The notes: generated by a model from the sequence alone, not told the origin. A stretch of DNA of 64,000 nt from Pseudomonas monsensis (GCF_014268495.2 NZ_CP077087.1:2979501-3043500), one strand, 5' to 3'. Shown: positions 42,727-51,518, counted from the first letter of the stretch. Program-made: numbers and translations.

Positions 42727-43695
42727 ATGAACCAGGTGCGCTGGGGCATGATCGGCTGTGGCAGCGTTGCCGAGCGCAAGAGCGGGCCGGCCTTCTACAA
42801 GGCGCCCGGTTCGGCACTGGTGGCGGTGATGGGCCGACGCCTTGAGGCGGTGGCCGATTACGCCGCGCGTCATGCCATCGCCCGGGTCTACACCGACGTT
42901 GACGCGCTGATCAACGATCCCGAGGTGGACGCGGTGTACATCGCCACGCCCCCCGACAGCCACTACGCCTACAGCCTCAAAGTCGCCGCCGCCGGCAAGC
43001 ATTGCTGCGTGGAAAAACCGATGGCGCTCAACGCCGCGCAAAGCCGCGAGATGCAGCAGGTCTTTGCCGATGCGGGGCTGTACCTGTTCGTGTCCTATTA
43101 CCGCCGTTCGTTGCCGCGTTTCCAGCAGGTGCGGCAATGGCTGGAACAGGGGCGCATCGGCGAGGTGCGGCATTTGAGCTGGACGCTGACCAAGGCGCCG
43201 TCGCCGGCCGATCTGGACGGCCGCGCCAACTGGCGCACCGACCCGAGTGTGGCCGGTGGCGGTTACTTTGCCGACCTGGCCAGCCATGGTTTTGACCTGT
43301 TCCAGTACCTGCTCGGCGATATCGTCGAAGTCGCCGGTTTCACCGCACGACAGGCCGGTTTGTATCCCGCCGAAGATGCCGTCAGCGCCAGTTGGCGGTT
43401 CGCCTGCGGGGCACTCGGCATGGGCTGCTGGAGCTTCGTTGCGGATCGGCGCGAGGATCGGGTCGAGATCATCGGCAGTCAGGGACGGATCGCGTTTTCC
43501 GTGTTTGATGAGCATCCGGTGCAGCTGCAGGCCGATGAAGCCATCAGTCTGGAAATTCCCCACCACGAGCACATCCAGTGGCATCACGTGCTGGGAATGA
43601 ATGCGCATATTCGCGGGGATTCGCTCCATCCGGCAGTCGCCGAACAAGCGCTCAAGACCGATTGGGTCATGGACCAGATTCTCAAACGCCAGTAG
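42727..43695 (+). CDS. Gfo/Idh/MocA-family NAD(P)-dependent oxidoreductase
   Basis: 322 residues. N-terminal Rossmann fold with GMIGCGSVAE (8-17), then IATPPDSHYAYSLKVAAAGKHCCVEKPMALN, holding the conserved EKP of the active site. The C-terminal alpha/beta domain (about 125-320) carries the GGGYFADLASHGFDLFQYL helix with the catalytic His. Such enzymes oxidise or reduce sugars and polyols; the substrate cannot be told. GGAG lies 8 bases before ATG. Co-directional with the Dyp gene, possibly one transcript. Confidence 0.9.
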   Translation: MNQVRWGMIGCGSVAERKSGPAFYKAPGSALVAVMGRRLEAVADYAARHAIARVYTDVDALINDPEVDAVYIATPPDSHYAYSLKVAAAGKHCCVEKPMALNAAQSREMQQVFADAGLYLFVSYYRRSLPRFQQVRQWLEQGRIGEVRHLSWTLTKAPSPADLDGRANWRTDPSVAGGGYFADLASHGFDLFQYLLGDIVEVAGFTARQAGLYPAEDAVSASWRFACGALGMGCWSFVADRREDRVEIIGSQGRIAFSVFDEHPVQLQADEAISLEIPHHEHIQWHHVLGMNAHIRGDSLHPAVAEQALKTDWVMDQILKRQ

Positions 43696-43705
43696 TACGC
43701 AATTC

Positions 43706-43797
43706 TCCTGTAAGAGTGAGCCTGCTCGCGATAGGGGAGTGTCAGACACCGGGCTCGTATCTGATATGCCGCTATCGCGAGCAGGCTCACTCCTGCA
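43706..43797. repeat. REPIN
   Basis: TCCTGTAAGAGTGAGCCTGC...CGCGAT and its inverted copy ATCGCGAGCAGGCTCACTCC, with a 35-base centre. Confidence 0.85.
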
Positions 43798-43849
43798 AAA
43801 AGCGATCGTGTGAAGCATCTAAGGTTATGCCCATTCGGTATTTCTCAAG

Positions 43850-43895
43850 CTTGTCATAACGTCTCTAAGATCACGTCATAACTCGTTATAACAAG
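43850..43895. promoter_or_regulatory. Inverted repeats ahead of gntR, likely operator
   Basis: CTTGTCATAACG (43850-43861) and CGTTATAACAAG (43884-43895) are inverted copies matching at 11 of 12 positions. A third box, GTCATAAC, lies between them (43875-43882). GTTATAAC-type palindromes suit dimeric GntR regulators, and the last arm ends 10 bases before the start codon, so autoregulation is likely. Confidence 0.6.
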
Positions 43896-43905
43896 TGATC
43901 CCGTG

Positions 43906-44658
43906 ATGACCGATAACGTTCTGTCCCTCAGCAGTGTCCCGCTGCACACCCAACTGCGCGACGTCCTCCGTGCGCGGATTCTCGACGGCGAATACCCGCA
44001 AGACAGCCAGATGCCTTCCGAAAGCGAACTCGGCACGCTGTTCAAAGTCAGCCGCATCACCGTGCGCCAGGCCTTGGGCGATCTGCAGAAAGAAGGACTG
44101 ATCTTCAAGATTCACGGCAAGGGCACCTTCGTCGCCAAGCCGAAAACCTTCCAGAACGTCAGCAGCCTGCAAGGCTTGGCCGAGTCCATGACCGGGCGCG
44201 GCTATGAGGTGATCAACCGTCTGCGCAGCTTTAAATTCATCCCCGCCGACAAGCGTGTGGCCGAGCGCCTGCAAGTCGCCGAAGGCGAAACCGTGGCGCA
44301 GATCAAACGCGTGCGTCTGATCAACCGCGAGCCGATTTCCCTGGAAATCACCTACTTGCCCAAAGCCCTTGGCGAACGCCTGGAGAAGGCGGATCTGGTG
44401 ACGCGTGACATCTTCCTGATTCTGGAAAACGACTGCGGCATCGCCCTCGGCCATGCCGATCTGGCCATCGACGCGGTGCTGGCTGACAGCGACCTGACCC
44501 AGGCGCTGAACGTCGAGGCCGGCTCGCCGATCATGCGCATTGAACGCTTGACCCACGACGCCAACGGCCAGCCGCTGGACTTCGAACACCTTTACTACCG
44601 TGGCGATGCGTTCCAGTACCGCTTGCGGATCGACCGGCAAAAAGGGGAGCAGGCATGA
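43906..44658 (+). CDS. GntR-family (HutC/UTRA type) transcriptional regulator
   Basis: 250 residues. N-terminal winged helix (about 8-75): QLRDVLRARILDGEYPQDSQMPSESELGTLFKVSRITVRQAL and the wing HGKGTFVAKP. The C-terminal UTRA ligand domain (about 90-240) has LINREPISLEITYLP and FEHLYYRGDAFQYRL. The GTG one codon upstream is less likely than ATG; the RBS is weak. The start is 10 bases past an inverted-repeat operator and its stop overlaps the flavoprotein gene by 4 bases, so it heads and probably controls that operon. The effector is unknown. Confidence 0.9.
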   Translation: MTDNVLSLSSVPLHTQLRDVLRARILDGEYPQDSQMPSESELGTLFKVSRITVRQALGDLQKEGLIFKIHGKGTFVAKPKTFQNVSSLQGLAESMTGRGYEVINRLRSFKFIPADKRVAERLQVAEGETVAQIKRVRLINREPISLEITYLPKALGERLEKADLVTRDIFLILENDCGIALGHADLAIDAVLADSDLTQALNVEAGSPIMRIERLTHDANGQPLDFEHLYYRGDAFQYRLRIDRQKGEQA

Positions 44659-46385
44659 CCCGCAACGTTCTCGAGCAGGAATACGACATCGTTGTCATCG
44701 GCGGCGGCACGGCCGGCCCGATGGCCGCGATCAAGGCCAAAGAAAAGAACCGCGATTTGCGCGTGCTGCTGGTCGACAAGGCCAACGTCAAACGCAGCGG
44801 CGCGATCAGCATGGGCATGGACGGCCTGAACAACGCAATCATTCCCGGCCACTCGACGCCGGAGCAGTACACCAAGGAAATCACCATCGCCAACGACGGC
44901 ATCGTCAATCAGGCCGCCGTTTACGCCTACGCCACCCACAGTTTTGAAACCATCGAACAGCTTGACCGCTGGGGTGTGAAGTTCGAGAAGGACGAAACCG
45001 GCGATTACGCGGTGAAAAAAGTCCACCACATGGGCGCCTATGTGTTGCCGATGCCGGAAGGGCATGACATCAAAAAGGTCTTGTATCGCCAGTTGAAACG
45101 CGCGCGGGTGAGCATCACCAATCGGCTGGTCTGCACGCGTTTGCTGACCGACGCGCAGGGCGCGGTCAACGGGGTGATGGGCTTTGATTGCCGCACCGCC
45201 GACTTCCATGTGATCAAGGCCAAGGCTGTGATCCTTGCCTGCGGTGCCGCCGGCCGCCTGGGGCTGCCGTCCTCGGGTTACCTGATGGGCACCTATGAAA
45301 ACCCGACCAATGCCGGCGACGGCTACGCGATGGCGTATCACGCCGGGGCCGAGCTGGCCAATCTCGAATGCTTCCAGATCAACCCGTTGATCAAGGACTA
45401 CAACGGTCCGGCCTGCGCCTACGTCACCGGCCCGCTGGGCGGCTACACCGCCAACAACAAGGGCGAACGCTTCATCGAGTGCGACTACTGGAGCGGGCAG
45501 ATGATGTGGGAGTTTCACCAGGAACTGGAAAGCGGCAACGGCCCGGTGTTCCTCAAGCTCGATCACCTGGCCGAGGAAACCATCCAGAACATCGAGGAGA
45601 TCCTGCACAGTAACGAGCGCCCGAGCCGTGGCCAGTTTCACGCCAATCGCGGCACTGACTACCGCACGCAAATGGTCGAGATGCACATCTCCGAGATCGG
45701 TTTTTGCAGCGGCCATTCGGCGTCCGGGGTGTGGGTCAACGAGCGGGCCGAGACGTCGGTGAAAGGCTTGTACTCCGCGGGTGACATGGCAGCGGTGCCG
45801 CACAACTACATGCTCGGCGCGTTCACCTATGGCTGGTTTGCCGGGCACAACGCGGCGGATTTTGTCGCCGGACGTGAGTTCTCTGCACTGGACCTGCAGC
45901 AGATCGAAAAAGAGCAGGCGCGAGTCTACGCGCCGCTGGACCGCGAGCATGGCCTGCCGCCGGCCCAGGTCGAGTACAAGCTGCGGCGCTTCGTCAACGA
46001 CTACCTGCAACCGCCGAAAGTGACGAAGAAGATGCAGATCGGCCTGCAACGCTTCAGCGACATCGAACGCGACCTCGAGCAGATGAAGGCCAACAACGCC
46101 CACGAACTGATGCGTGCGATGGAAACCAGCGTGATCCGCGACTGCGCCGAAATGGCTGCGCGCGCCTCGTTGTTTCGCGCCGAAAGCCGTTGGGGGCTCT
46201 ACCACTACCGGGTCGATCACCCACAACGCAACGACAGTGAATGGTTCTGCCACTGCCATCTGAAGAAGGGTGACGACGGCCGCATGACCAGTTTCAAGAA
46301 ACCCGTCGAGCCGTACATCATCCCGCTCGATGCCGAAGAAATGCAGGCCTATGACCGCTTGCGGGTGGGCACTTTTGCCGCTTGA
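44655..46385 (+). CDS. AprA-like FAD flavoprotein (fumarate reductase/APS reductase alpha family)
   Basis: 576 residues. FAD-binding GGGTAGPMAAIKA (17-29) follows the first strand DIVVIG. VKRSGAISMGMDGLNNA near residue 55 and a CGAAGRLGL segment near residue 198 are closer to adenylylsulfate reductase alpha than to SdhA/FrdA. The C-terminal helical domain (about 435-530) and the end with FCHCHLKKGDDGRM also fit AprA-like enzymes. It starts inside the gntR stop and is followed 25 bases on by a two-cluster ferredoxin, the AprB-like partner. The enzyme is therefore a two-subunit redox enzyme, probably acting on a sulfur compound or another small acid imported by the ABC transporter downstream. 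Fused or missing motifs were not seen. Confidence 0.85.
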   Translation: MTRNVLEQEYDIVVIGGGTAGPMAAIKAKEKNRDLRVLLVDKANVKRSGAISMGMDGLNNAIIPGHSTPEQYTKEITIANDGIVNQAAVYAYATHSFETIEQLDRWGVKFEKDETGDYAVKKVHHMGAYVLPMPEGHDIKKVLYRQLKRARVSITNRLVCTRLLTDAQGAVNGVMGFDCRTADFHVIKAKAVILACGAAGRLGLPSSGYLMGTYENPTNAGDGYAMAYHAGAELANLECFQINPLIKDYNGPACAYVTGPLGGYTANNKGERFIECDYWSGQMMWEFHQELESGNGPVFLKLDHLAEETIQNIEEILHSNERPSRGQFHANRGTDYRTQMVEMHISEIGFCSGHSASGVWVNERAETSVKGLYSAGDMAAVPHNYMLGAFTYGWFAGHNAADFVAGREFSALDLQQIEKEQARVYAPLDREHGLPPAQVEYKLRRFVNDYLQPPKVTKKMQIGLQRFSDIERDLEQMKANNAHELMRAMETSVIRDCAEMAARASLFRAESRWGLYHYRVDHPQRNDSEWFCHCHLKKGDDGRMTSFKKPVEPYIIPLDAEEMQAYDRLRVGTFAA

Positions 46386-46410
46386 TACACCACTAGAGAG
46401 AGTCCGAACC

Positions 46411-46656
46411 ATGGCCTATCAAGCCCAGGAAATCTTCTTCCGCTCCAACGCCCCGGTCACTGTGGACGAGGACAAATGCATCGCCGAAAAGGGCTGCACG
46501 GTATGCGTCGACGTCTGCCCGATGGACCTGCTGGCGATCAACCCGGCCACGCAAAAGGCCTACATGGCGTTCGATGAATGCTGGTACTGCATGCCCTGTG
46601 AAAAGGATTGCCCGACCGGTGCGGTGAAAGTCGACATTCCCTATTTATTGCGTTGA
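46411..46656 (+). CDS. AprB-like ferredoxin with two [4Fe-4S] clusters
   Basis: 81 residues. The first cluster motif is CIAEKGCTVCVDVCP (C-x5-C-x2-C-x3-CP), the second CWYCMPCEKDCP (C-x2-C-x2-C-x3-CP). Spacing is that of AprB and similar electron-transfer subunits. GAGAGAGTCC precedes the ATG. Placed right after the flavoprotein, it is its electron-transfer partner. A REPIN follows before the transporter genes. Confidence 0.9.
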   Translation: MAYQAQEIFFRSNAPVTVDEDKCIAEKGCTVCVDVCPMDLLAINPATQKAYMAFDECWYCMPCEKDCPTGAVKVDIPYLLR

Positions 46657-46662
46657 CTGAAA

Positions 46663-46771
46663 GGGCCTTATCGCTGGCAAGCCAGCTCCCACAGGGATTT
46701 GCAGTGGGACATAAGTTTTGCAAACGCCCGAGAAACCTGTGGGAGCTGGCTTGCCAGCGATGAGGCCCGCC
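46663..46771. repeat. REPIN
   Basis: GGGCCTTATCGCTGGCAAGC...CCCACAGG and the inverted arm CCTGTGGGAGCTGGCTTGCC...GAGGCCC, same family as that at 22507. Confidence 0.85.
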
Positions 46772-46894
46772 TGGACTACATAAAAGCTACCCGGAACACC
46801 CGGACGCTGGAATCACCGAAACCCCCTCGTTTCCCACCGCGCCCTGATCGCGGCGGAGACGAACAACCAATCAATGATTCGAGGGGAAACAACC

Positions 46895-48298
46895 ATGTTG
46901 CGTGCAGCAATCGCCGGTCTGGTACTGGCTTCGTTCAGCTTGGCGGCCTCGGCCGAAACCATCCGCATCGCCATCGGCACCCAGGACACCACCATCAACT
47001 GCGCCGCCGGCGGACTGTTGATTCGTGAACTCGGCCTGCTCGACAACTACCTGCCCCACGACGGCGCCTACAAAGACGCGAAATATGACGTGCAGTGGAA
47101 AAACTTCACCAGCGGTGCGCCGCTGACCAACGAGATGGTCGCCGGCAAGCTCGACTTTGGCGCCATGGCCGATTTCCCCGGGGCGTTCAACGGTGTGGCT
47201 TTCGAAACCGCCGGTAAGCACAGCCTGTTCATCAGCGTGTTGTCGGGCAGCATCAAGGGCAGCGGCAACGGCATCGTCGTGCCGAGCGCGTCCGGGGTGC
47301 AGTCGCTGAGTGAACTCAAGGGCAAGACCATTTCGGTGCCATTCGCCTCGACGGCCCACGGCATGTTGCTGCGCGCGGTGGCGGAGCAGGGCTGGGACCC
47401 GCTCAAGGACGTGAACATCATCGCCCAGCCACCGGAAGTCGCCGGCTCCGCGTTGCAGGCCGGCAAGATCGACGCTCACGCCGATTTCGTGCCGTTCGCC
47501 GAACTGTTCCCCAGCCGTGGTTTTGCCCGCAAGATCTACGACGGTGCCCAGGCCAATGCGCCGACCTTCCACGGTGCGCTGGTGGATCAGGCCTACGCGA
47601 AAAAGTACCCGGAGATCGTCATCGCTTACCTGCGCGCGAGTATCGAGGCCAATCGGTTGCTTGCCGCCGAGCCGGAGAAGTACAGCGAACTGATTGCCAA
47701 GGTCACGGGCGTCGATGCCGAGGTCAATTACCTGTTCCACGGCCCTCTGGGTGTGCAGACCCGCGATCTGAGCTGGAAACCGGAATACCGTCAGGCGGTG
47801 GGTACGGCCATCGACACCCTCAAGCTACTGAAGAAGGCTGATCGCGGCCTCGATCTGAATACCTTTATCGACGATCAATACATCCGTGCTGCGTTCAAGG
47901 CGGCGAATCTGGACTACGCCGCGCAACTTGCTAACTACGCGCAGACCCCGTTGAAAGCCGTGGACGCCACGACCGGCAAAGCCATCTCCGACTTCAGTCA
48001 CGTCGCCGAAATCTGGGTGCGCGGTGAAGACAAGGTGCGCCAGTACGCCTCCGCCGAATCAGCCTTCACCGCGTTGGCCGCTTTGAAACAGGAAGGCAAA
48101 AACATCCGGGCGGTGTATGCCCAGGCCAGTGACAGCGGGATCAAGCTGTTGGCCGATCAGGCGTGGTTTGCCAGTGATGCCAAAGGGCGGTTGAGTGCGT
48201 TTCTGCTCAAGGGCCAGGCGCAGCAATATGCGACAGCGCAGGGTGGCAAGGTACTCGATTTCACTGACGCCACCACCCAAGCAGTCGCTGCCCGCTAG
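46895..48298 (+). CDS. Periplasmic substrate-binding protein (SsuA/NrtA/TauA family)
   Basis: 467 residues, longer than most SsuA-type proteins (about 320). Signal peptide ends LAASA; the mature start ETIRIAIGTQDTTINCAAGGLLIRELGLLD is the family's binding-cleft strand. A NMT1/OpuAC-like domain fills residues about 22-330 (LKGKTISVPFASTAHGMLLRA). The extra C-terminal 110 residues (from about 355) resemble a NosL/DsrE-like or unassigned domain I cannot name. GAGGGG lies 8 bases before ATG. First of the ABC set; the permease gene follows after a MITE-like element of about 290 bp. Ligand unknown; sulfonates or nitrate-like anions are typical. Confidence 0.88.
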   Translation: MLRAAIAGLVLASFSLAASAETIRIAIGTQDTTINCAAGGLLIRELGLLDNYLPHDGAYKDAKYDVQWKNFTSGAPLTNEMVAGKLDFGAMADFPGAFNGVAFETAGKHSLFISVLSGSIKGSGNGIVVPSASGVQSLSELKGKTISVPFASTAHGMLLRAVAEQGWDPLKDVNIIAQPPEVAGSALQAGKIDAHADFVPFAELFPSRGFARKIYDGAQANAPTFHGALVDQAYAKKYPEIVIAYLRASIEANRLLAAEPEKYSELIAKVTGVDAEVNYLFHGPLGVQTRDLSWKPEYRQAVGTAIDTLKLLKKADRGLDLNTFIDDQYIRAAFKAANLDYAAQLANYAQTPLKAVDATTGKAISDFSHVAEIWVRGEDKVRQYASAESAFTALAALKQEGKNIRAVYAQASDSGIKLLADQAWFASDAKGRLSAFLLKGQAQQYATAQGGKVLDFTDATTQAVAAR

Positions 48299-48313
48299 TT
48301 GAAGATCAAAAGC

Positions 48314-48606
48314 CCCTCACCCTAGCCCTCTCCCAGAGGGAGAGGGGACTGACCGAGGTGTTTGGGCAAGGTACACCGACCTGAAATACCGAGCCGAACT
48401 CAGGTTTGAAAAGCCTGAGGATGGGTTCGTTATCGAGCCGACCCCAGGTTTTGAAAAGCGCAAAGATCGGCTCCTTATTGAGCCAAACCCAGGCTTTGAA
48501 AAGCATGAAGATCGACTCCCTATTGAGCCGAACCCAGGTTTGAAAAAGCATGAAGTCGGCTCCCTTTCCTCCTCGCCCCCTTGGGGGAGAGGGCTGGGGT
48601 GAGGGG
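48314..48606. repeat. MITE-like element (locus C) with 44-45-bp tandem repeats
   Basis: Ends CCCTCACCCTAGCCCTCTCC and GGGAGAGGGCTGGGGTGAGG are inverted. Inside, four units of 44-45 bp begin GAGCC at 48391, 48435, 48480 and 48525 and share a GAGCCGAACCCAGGTTTGAA core. These differ from the internal repeats of locus B although the ends match. It lies between the binding-protein and permease genes. Confidence 0.9.
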
Positions 48607-48653
48607 GGCTAAATCTCAGCCATCAAGCAGACCCGGAACTGGAAACCCGCGCC

Positions 48654-49436
48654 ATGAAATCATCGACTCTACGCTGGATATCAAGAGCCGCCTCCCTGCT
48701 GCTCTGCCTGCTGTTCTGGCAACTCGCCGCCAGCCACCACTGGAACCTTGGCCTGGTCACTTTCGCCAACGTGCCAACCCCGCTGGCGGTGATCGACGCG
48801 GCGCTGGGCCTGGGCGACTCCGGCAAGTTGCTCCAGCACCTGACTGCCAGCCTGAGCCGCGTGTTCGCCGGCTACCTCGCGGCATTGCTCATCGGCATCG
48901 CGCTGGGTCTGGCCATCGGCCGCTCGAAATGGGCTGAGGACCTGTTGCTGCCACCGCTGGAAGTGCTGCGGCCGATCCCGGCGGTGGCGTGGATTCCGCT
49001 GGCGATCCTGATGTTTCCGTCGTCGGAACTGTCGATGGTGTTCATCACCTTCACCGGCGCACTGTTCCCGATCCTGCTCAACACCGTGCACGGTGTCGAA
49101 GGCGTCGATCCACGGCTGATCGCCTCGGCGAAAAGCCTCGGGGCAGGGCGCCGGGCGATCTTGCGCGAAGTGGTTCTGCCGGGGGCCGCGCCGAGCATCA
49201 TCACTGGCCTGGCGATCGGCATGGGCACCTCGTGGTTTTGTCTGGTAACGGCGGAAATGATCTCCGGCCAGTTCGGCATCGGTTACTACACCTGGGAGTC
49301 CTACACCATTCAGAACTACGCCGACATCGTCGTCGGCATGCTGCTGATCGGCGTGCTGGGCATGGGCAGCAGCCTGTTGATCAAACGCCTCGGCGGGCTG
49401 TTCACGCCCTGGCACCGACCACGAGGAAAAGCCTGA
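48654..49436 (+). CDS. ABC transporter permease (SsuC/NrtB/TauC family)
   Basis: 260 residues, about six membrane helices. The EAA loop reads SAKSLGAGRRAILREVVLPGAAPSI, the usual ATPase-docking motif. LRPIPAVAWIPLAILMF is typical for the BPD_transp_1 group of sulfonate/nitrate importers. The RBS is weak (GGAAACCCGCGCC). Its stop overlaps the ATPase start (TGATG). Confidence 0.92.
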   Translation: MKSSTLRWISRAASLLLCLLFWQLAASHHWNLGLVTFANVPTPLAVIDAALGLGDSGKLLQHLTASLSRVFAGYLAALLIGIALGLAIGRSKWAEDLLLPPLEVLRPIPAVAWIPLAILMFPSSELSMVFITFTGALFPILLNTVHGVEGVDPRLIASAKSLGAGRRAILREVVLPGAAPSIITGLAIGMGTSWFCLVTAEMISGQFGIGYYTWESYTIQNYADIVVGMLLIGVLGMGSSLLIKRLGGLFTPWHRPRGKA

Positions 49437-50284
49437 TGAGCGCAATGCAAACCCCGGAAGGGCGGATCGATATTCGTCAGTTGTCGATCGTTCTTGGCGA
49501 AGGCCAACACGCGTTCGAAGCCGTACAAGGGCTGGATTGCCAGATCGAGCCCGGCCAGTTCGTGTGCATTCTTGGCCCGTCCGGTTGTGGCAAGTCGACC
49601 TTGCTCGGCGCACTCGCCGGGCACTTGAGTGCGCATGCCGGCAGTCTCAAAGTCGATGGCAGCGAGGTGTCCGGGCCGTCGCCGCAACGCGGCATGGTGT
49701 TCCAGCATCACACGCTGTTTCCGTGGCGCACGGTGCGCGACAACGTTGCCTTCGGCCTGAAGATGCGCGGCATCGGCAAGGCTGAACGCCACCGCGCCGC
49801 TGACGACATTCTCAAACTGGTGGGCCTCGACGGGTTTGCCGAACGTTGGCCCGATCAGCTCTCCGGCGGCATGCAGCAACGGGTGGAAATCGCCCGGGTG
49901 CTGATCAATCGCCCGCGTCTGTTGTTGATGGACGAACCCTTCGGTGCATTGGATGCCTTGACCCGCCTGAACATGCAGGAACTGCTGCTGGACATCTGGA
50001 CGCGCATCCGCACCACCGTGGTGTTCGTCACTCACGACATCGACGAGGCACTGTTCCTCGCCGACCGTTTGCTGGTGATGAGTGCGCGACCGGGACGAAT
50101 CATCGAAGACCTGCGTCTGGACTTCCCGCGACCGCGTACCACTGAGCTGGTGACCAGCGCCGAGTTTTCACGCCTCAAACGCCACTGCCTTGATCTATTG
50201 CGTCACGACAACGACCGCCCGCTGCCGCGCCTTAATCCGCTCGGCCTGCCTCCCGAAAACCCCTTGCCGCGATTTGCCCTATGA
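49436..50284 (+). CDS. ABC transporter ATPase (SsuB/NrtD/TauB family)
   Basis: 282 residues. Walker A GPSGCGKST (about 47-55), Q-loop in FQHHTLFPW, signature LSGGMQQRVEIA, Walker B LLLMDEPFGALD and switch His in VTHDIDEA are all present. The start used is the ATG overlapping the permease stop; a longer frame upstream is a shadow of that gene. The stop overlaps the HEAT-repeat gene by 4 bases, so the ABC genes and downstream genes are one operon. Confidence 0.95.
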   Translation: MSAMQTPEGRIDIRQLSIVLGEGQHAFEAVQGLDCQIEPGQFVCILGPSGCGKSTLLGALAGHLSAHAGSLKVDGSEVSGPSPQRGMVFQHHTLFPWRTVRDNVAFGLKMRGIGKAERHRAADDILKLVGLDGFAERWPDQLSGGMQQRVEIARVLINRPRLLLMDEPFGALDALTRLNMQELLLDIWTRIRTTVVFVTHDIDEALFLADRLLVMSARPGRIIEDLRLDFPRPRTTELVTSAEFSRLKRHCLDLLRHDNDRPLPRLNPLGLPPENPLPRFAL

Positions 50285-51243
50285 CCTCATTTTTTGCTGT
50301 GACCGATAACCCGGACATTCTCGCCCTGCAGCCGCGCCTGACCGCTGACGATGCCGGTGTGCGGCGCATTGCGCTGATTGATCTGGCTGATCTGGAAGAG
50401 CCGGACGGCTTGCTGTGGCTGGTCGAAAGGCTGACCGATGATCCGGCTGAAGAAGTCCGCGCTGAAGCCGCGCGACTGCTGGAAGCCTGGGAAGATGAGC
50501 CGGTGGTGGCGGCGTTGTGTCAGGCCCTCACCGATCCGTCGCCGGCCGTACAAACAGCGGCAGCGCAAAGCCTGAGCCTGCTCAAGAGCGAAGCGGCGGG
50601 GCGGGTGATTCTGCCGTGGACCGATCATGCGCAAGTCAGTGTGCGGATTGCCGCGTTCCGCGCCCTGCGCGAATTGCGTTTCGCCGCCGCCGCGCCTGCT
50701 GCGGTTGTGGCACTCGACGACGCCGACGCCAATGTGCGCCGCGAAGCGGTCGGCGTGCTCGGCTGGCTTAAGCAACTCGACGCGCTGCCGGCGCTGGCAC
50801 GCCTGGCCAGCGCCGACCCGGACACCGAAGTGCGCCGCGCCGCCACTGGTGCCCTCGGTCTGGCCTCTGGCGCCGAGGTGCTGCCGGCCTTGCGCCAGGC
50901 CTTGCAGGACCACGCCTGGCAAGTGCGAGAAGAGGCGGCCACCACCCTGGGCAAGGTCGGCCACAGCGATGCCGGTCCGGCGTTGATCGAAGCCTTGAAC
51001 GATGACTACTGGCAAGTACGTCTGCGCGCCACTCGCAGCCTCGGTCGCCTGCGTTTTGCGCCGGCTCTGGACACCTTGATCGAGACCCTCGGCCACCGCA
51101 TCAGCAACCTGCGCAAGGAAGCCGCGCTGGCCCTCGGTGAGTTGAATGATCGCGGGGCGGTGGCGGCGTTGCAGGCGGCGCAGGACGACGGTGACCCGGA
51201 AGTGCGCAAAGCGGTGCGGATTGCCTTGAGTCAGTTGCAATGA
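50281..51243 (+). CDS. HEAT-repeat (PBS lyase-like) protein
   Basis: 320 residues built of about nine HEAT/EZ repeats of about 31 residues (for example VRRAATGALGLASGAEVLPALRQALQDHAWQVREEAATTLGKVG in overlapping parts). They form a right-handed alpha-solenoid with no catalytic residues. Such proteins in bacteria act as scaffolds or chaperones for cofactor attachment. Translationally coupled on both sides (ATG within the ATPase stop; DUF971 gene starts before its end). In context it may assist maturation of the AprA/AprB-like enzyme. Confidence 0.9.
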   Translation: MTSFFAVTDNPDILALQPRLTADDAGVRRIALIDLADLEEPDGLLWLVERLTDDPAEEVRAEAARLLEAWEDEPVVAALCQALTDPSPAVQTAAAQSLSLLKSEAAGRVILPWTDHAQVSVRIAAFRALRELRFAAAAPAAVVALDDADANVRREAVGVLGWLKQLDALPALARLASADPDTEVRRAATGALGLASGAEVLPALRQALQDHAWQVREEAATTLGKVGHSDAGPALIEALNDDYWQVRLRATRSLGRLRFAPALDTLIETLGHRISNLRKEAALALGELNDRGAVAALQAAQDDGDPEVRKAVRIALSQLQ

Positions 51244-51518
51244 AGCCGCTGTCGGTGGGCAATTCGCAAAGCGCGCAGACCTTGCGCCTGAGTTGGCCGG
51301 ACGGGCGTGAATCGGTGCTCAACCATGCCGAACTGCGCCGCCAGTGCCCGTGCTCGCAGTGCCGTGCGTTTCGCCTGAAAGGGATGACCCCGCGGGTCGA
51401 TGACCGGGTTCGCCTGATCGAGATCAACCCGCAGGGCTACGGCGTGCAACTGGTGTTCAGCGATGGGCACCAGCGCGGAATCTATCCGTGGGACTACCTG
51501 GCACAGCTCACCCCTTGA
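51240..51518 (+). CDS. DUF971 protein
   Basis: 92 residues, one DUF971 domain (LRLSWPDGRESVLNHAELRRQCPCSQCRA). Cys residues in the CPCSQC motif could bind zinc or iron-sulfur. The domain also occurs fused to Mrp/ApbC and gamma-butyrobetaine hydroxylase. It ends the flavoprotein-ABC operon. Role likely in cofactor assembly, by association only. Confidence 0.88.
   Translation: MKPLSVGNSQSAQTLRLSWPDGRESVLNHAELRRQCPCSQCRAFRLKGMTPRVDDRVRLIEINPQGYGVQLVFSDGHQRGIYPWDYLAQLTP

Noticed and set aside
48391..48569. Short tandem repeats as a possible CRISPR array
   Set aside because: Units are contiguous with no unique spacers between them, and no cas genes are near.
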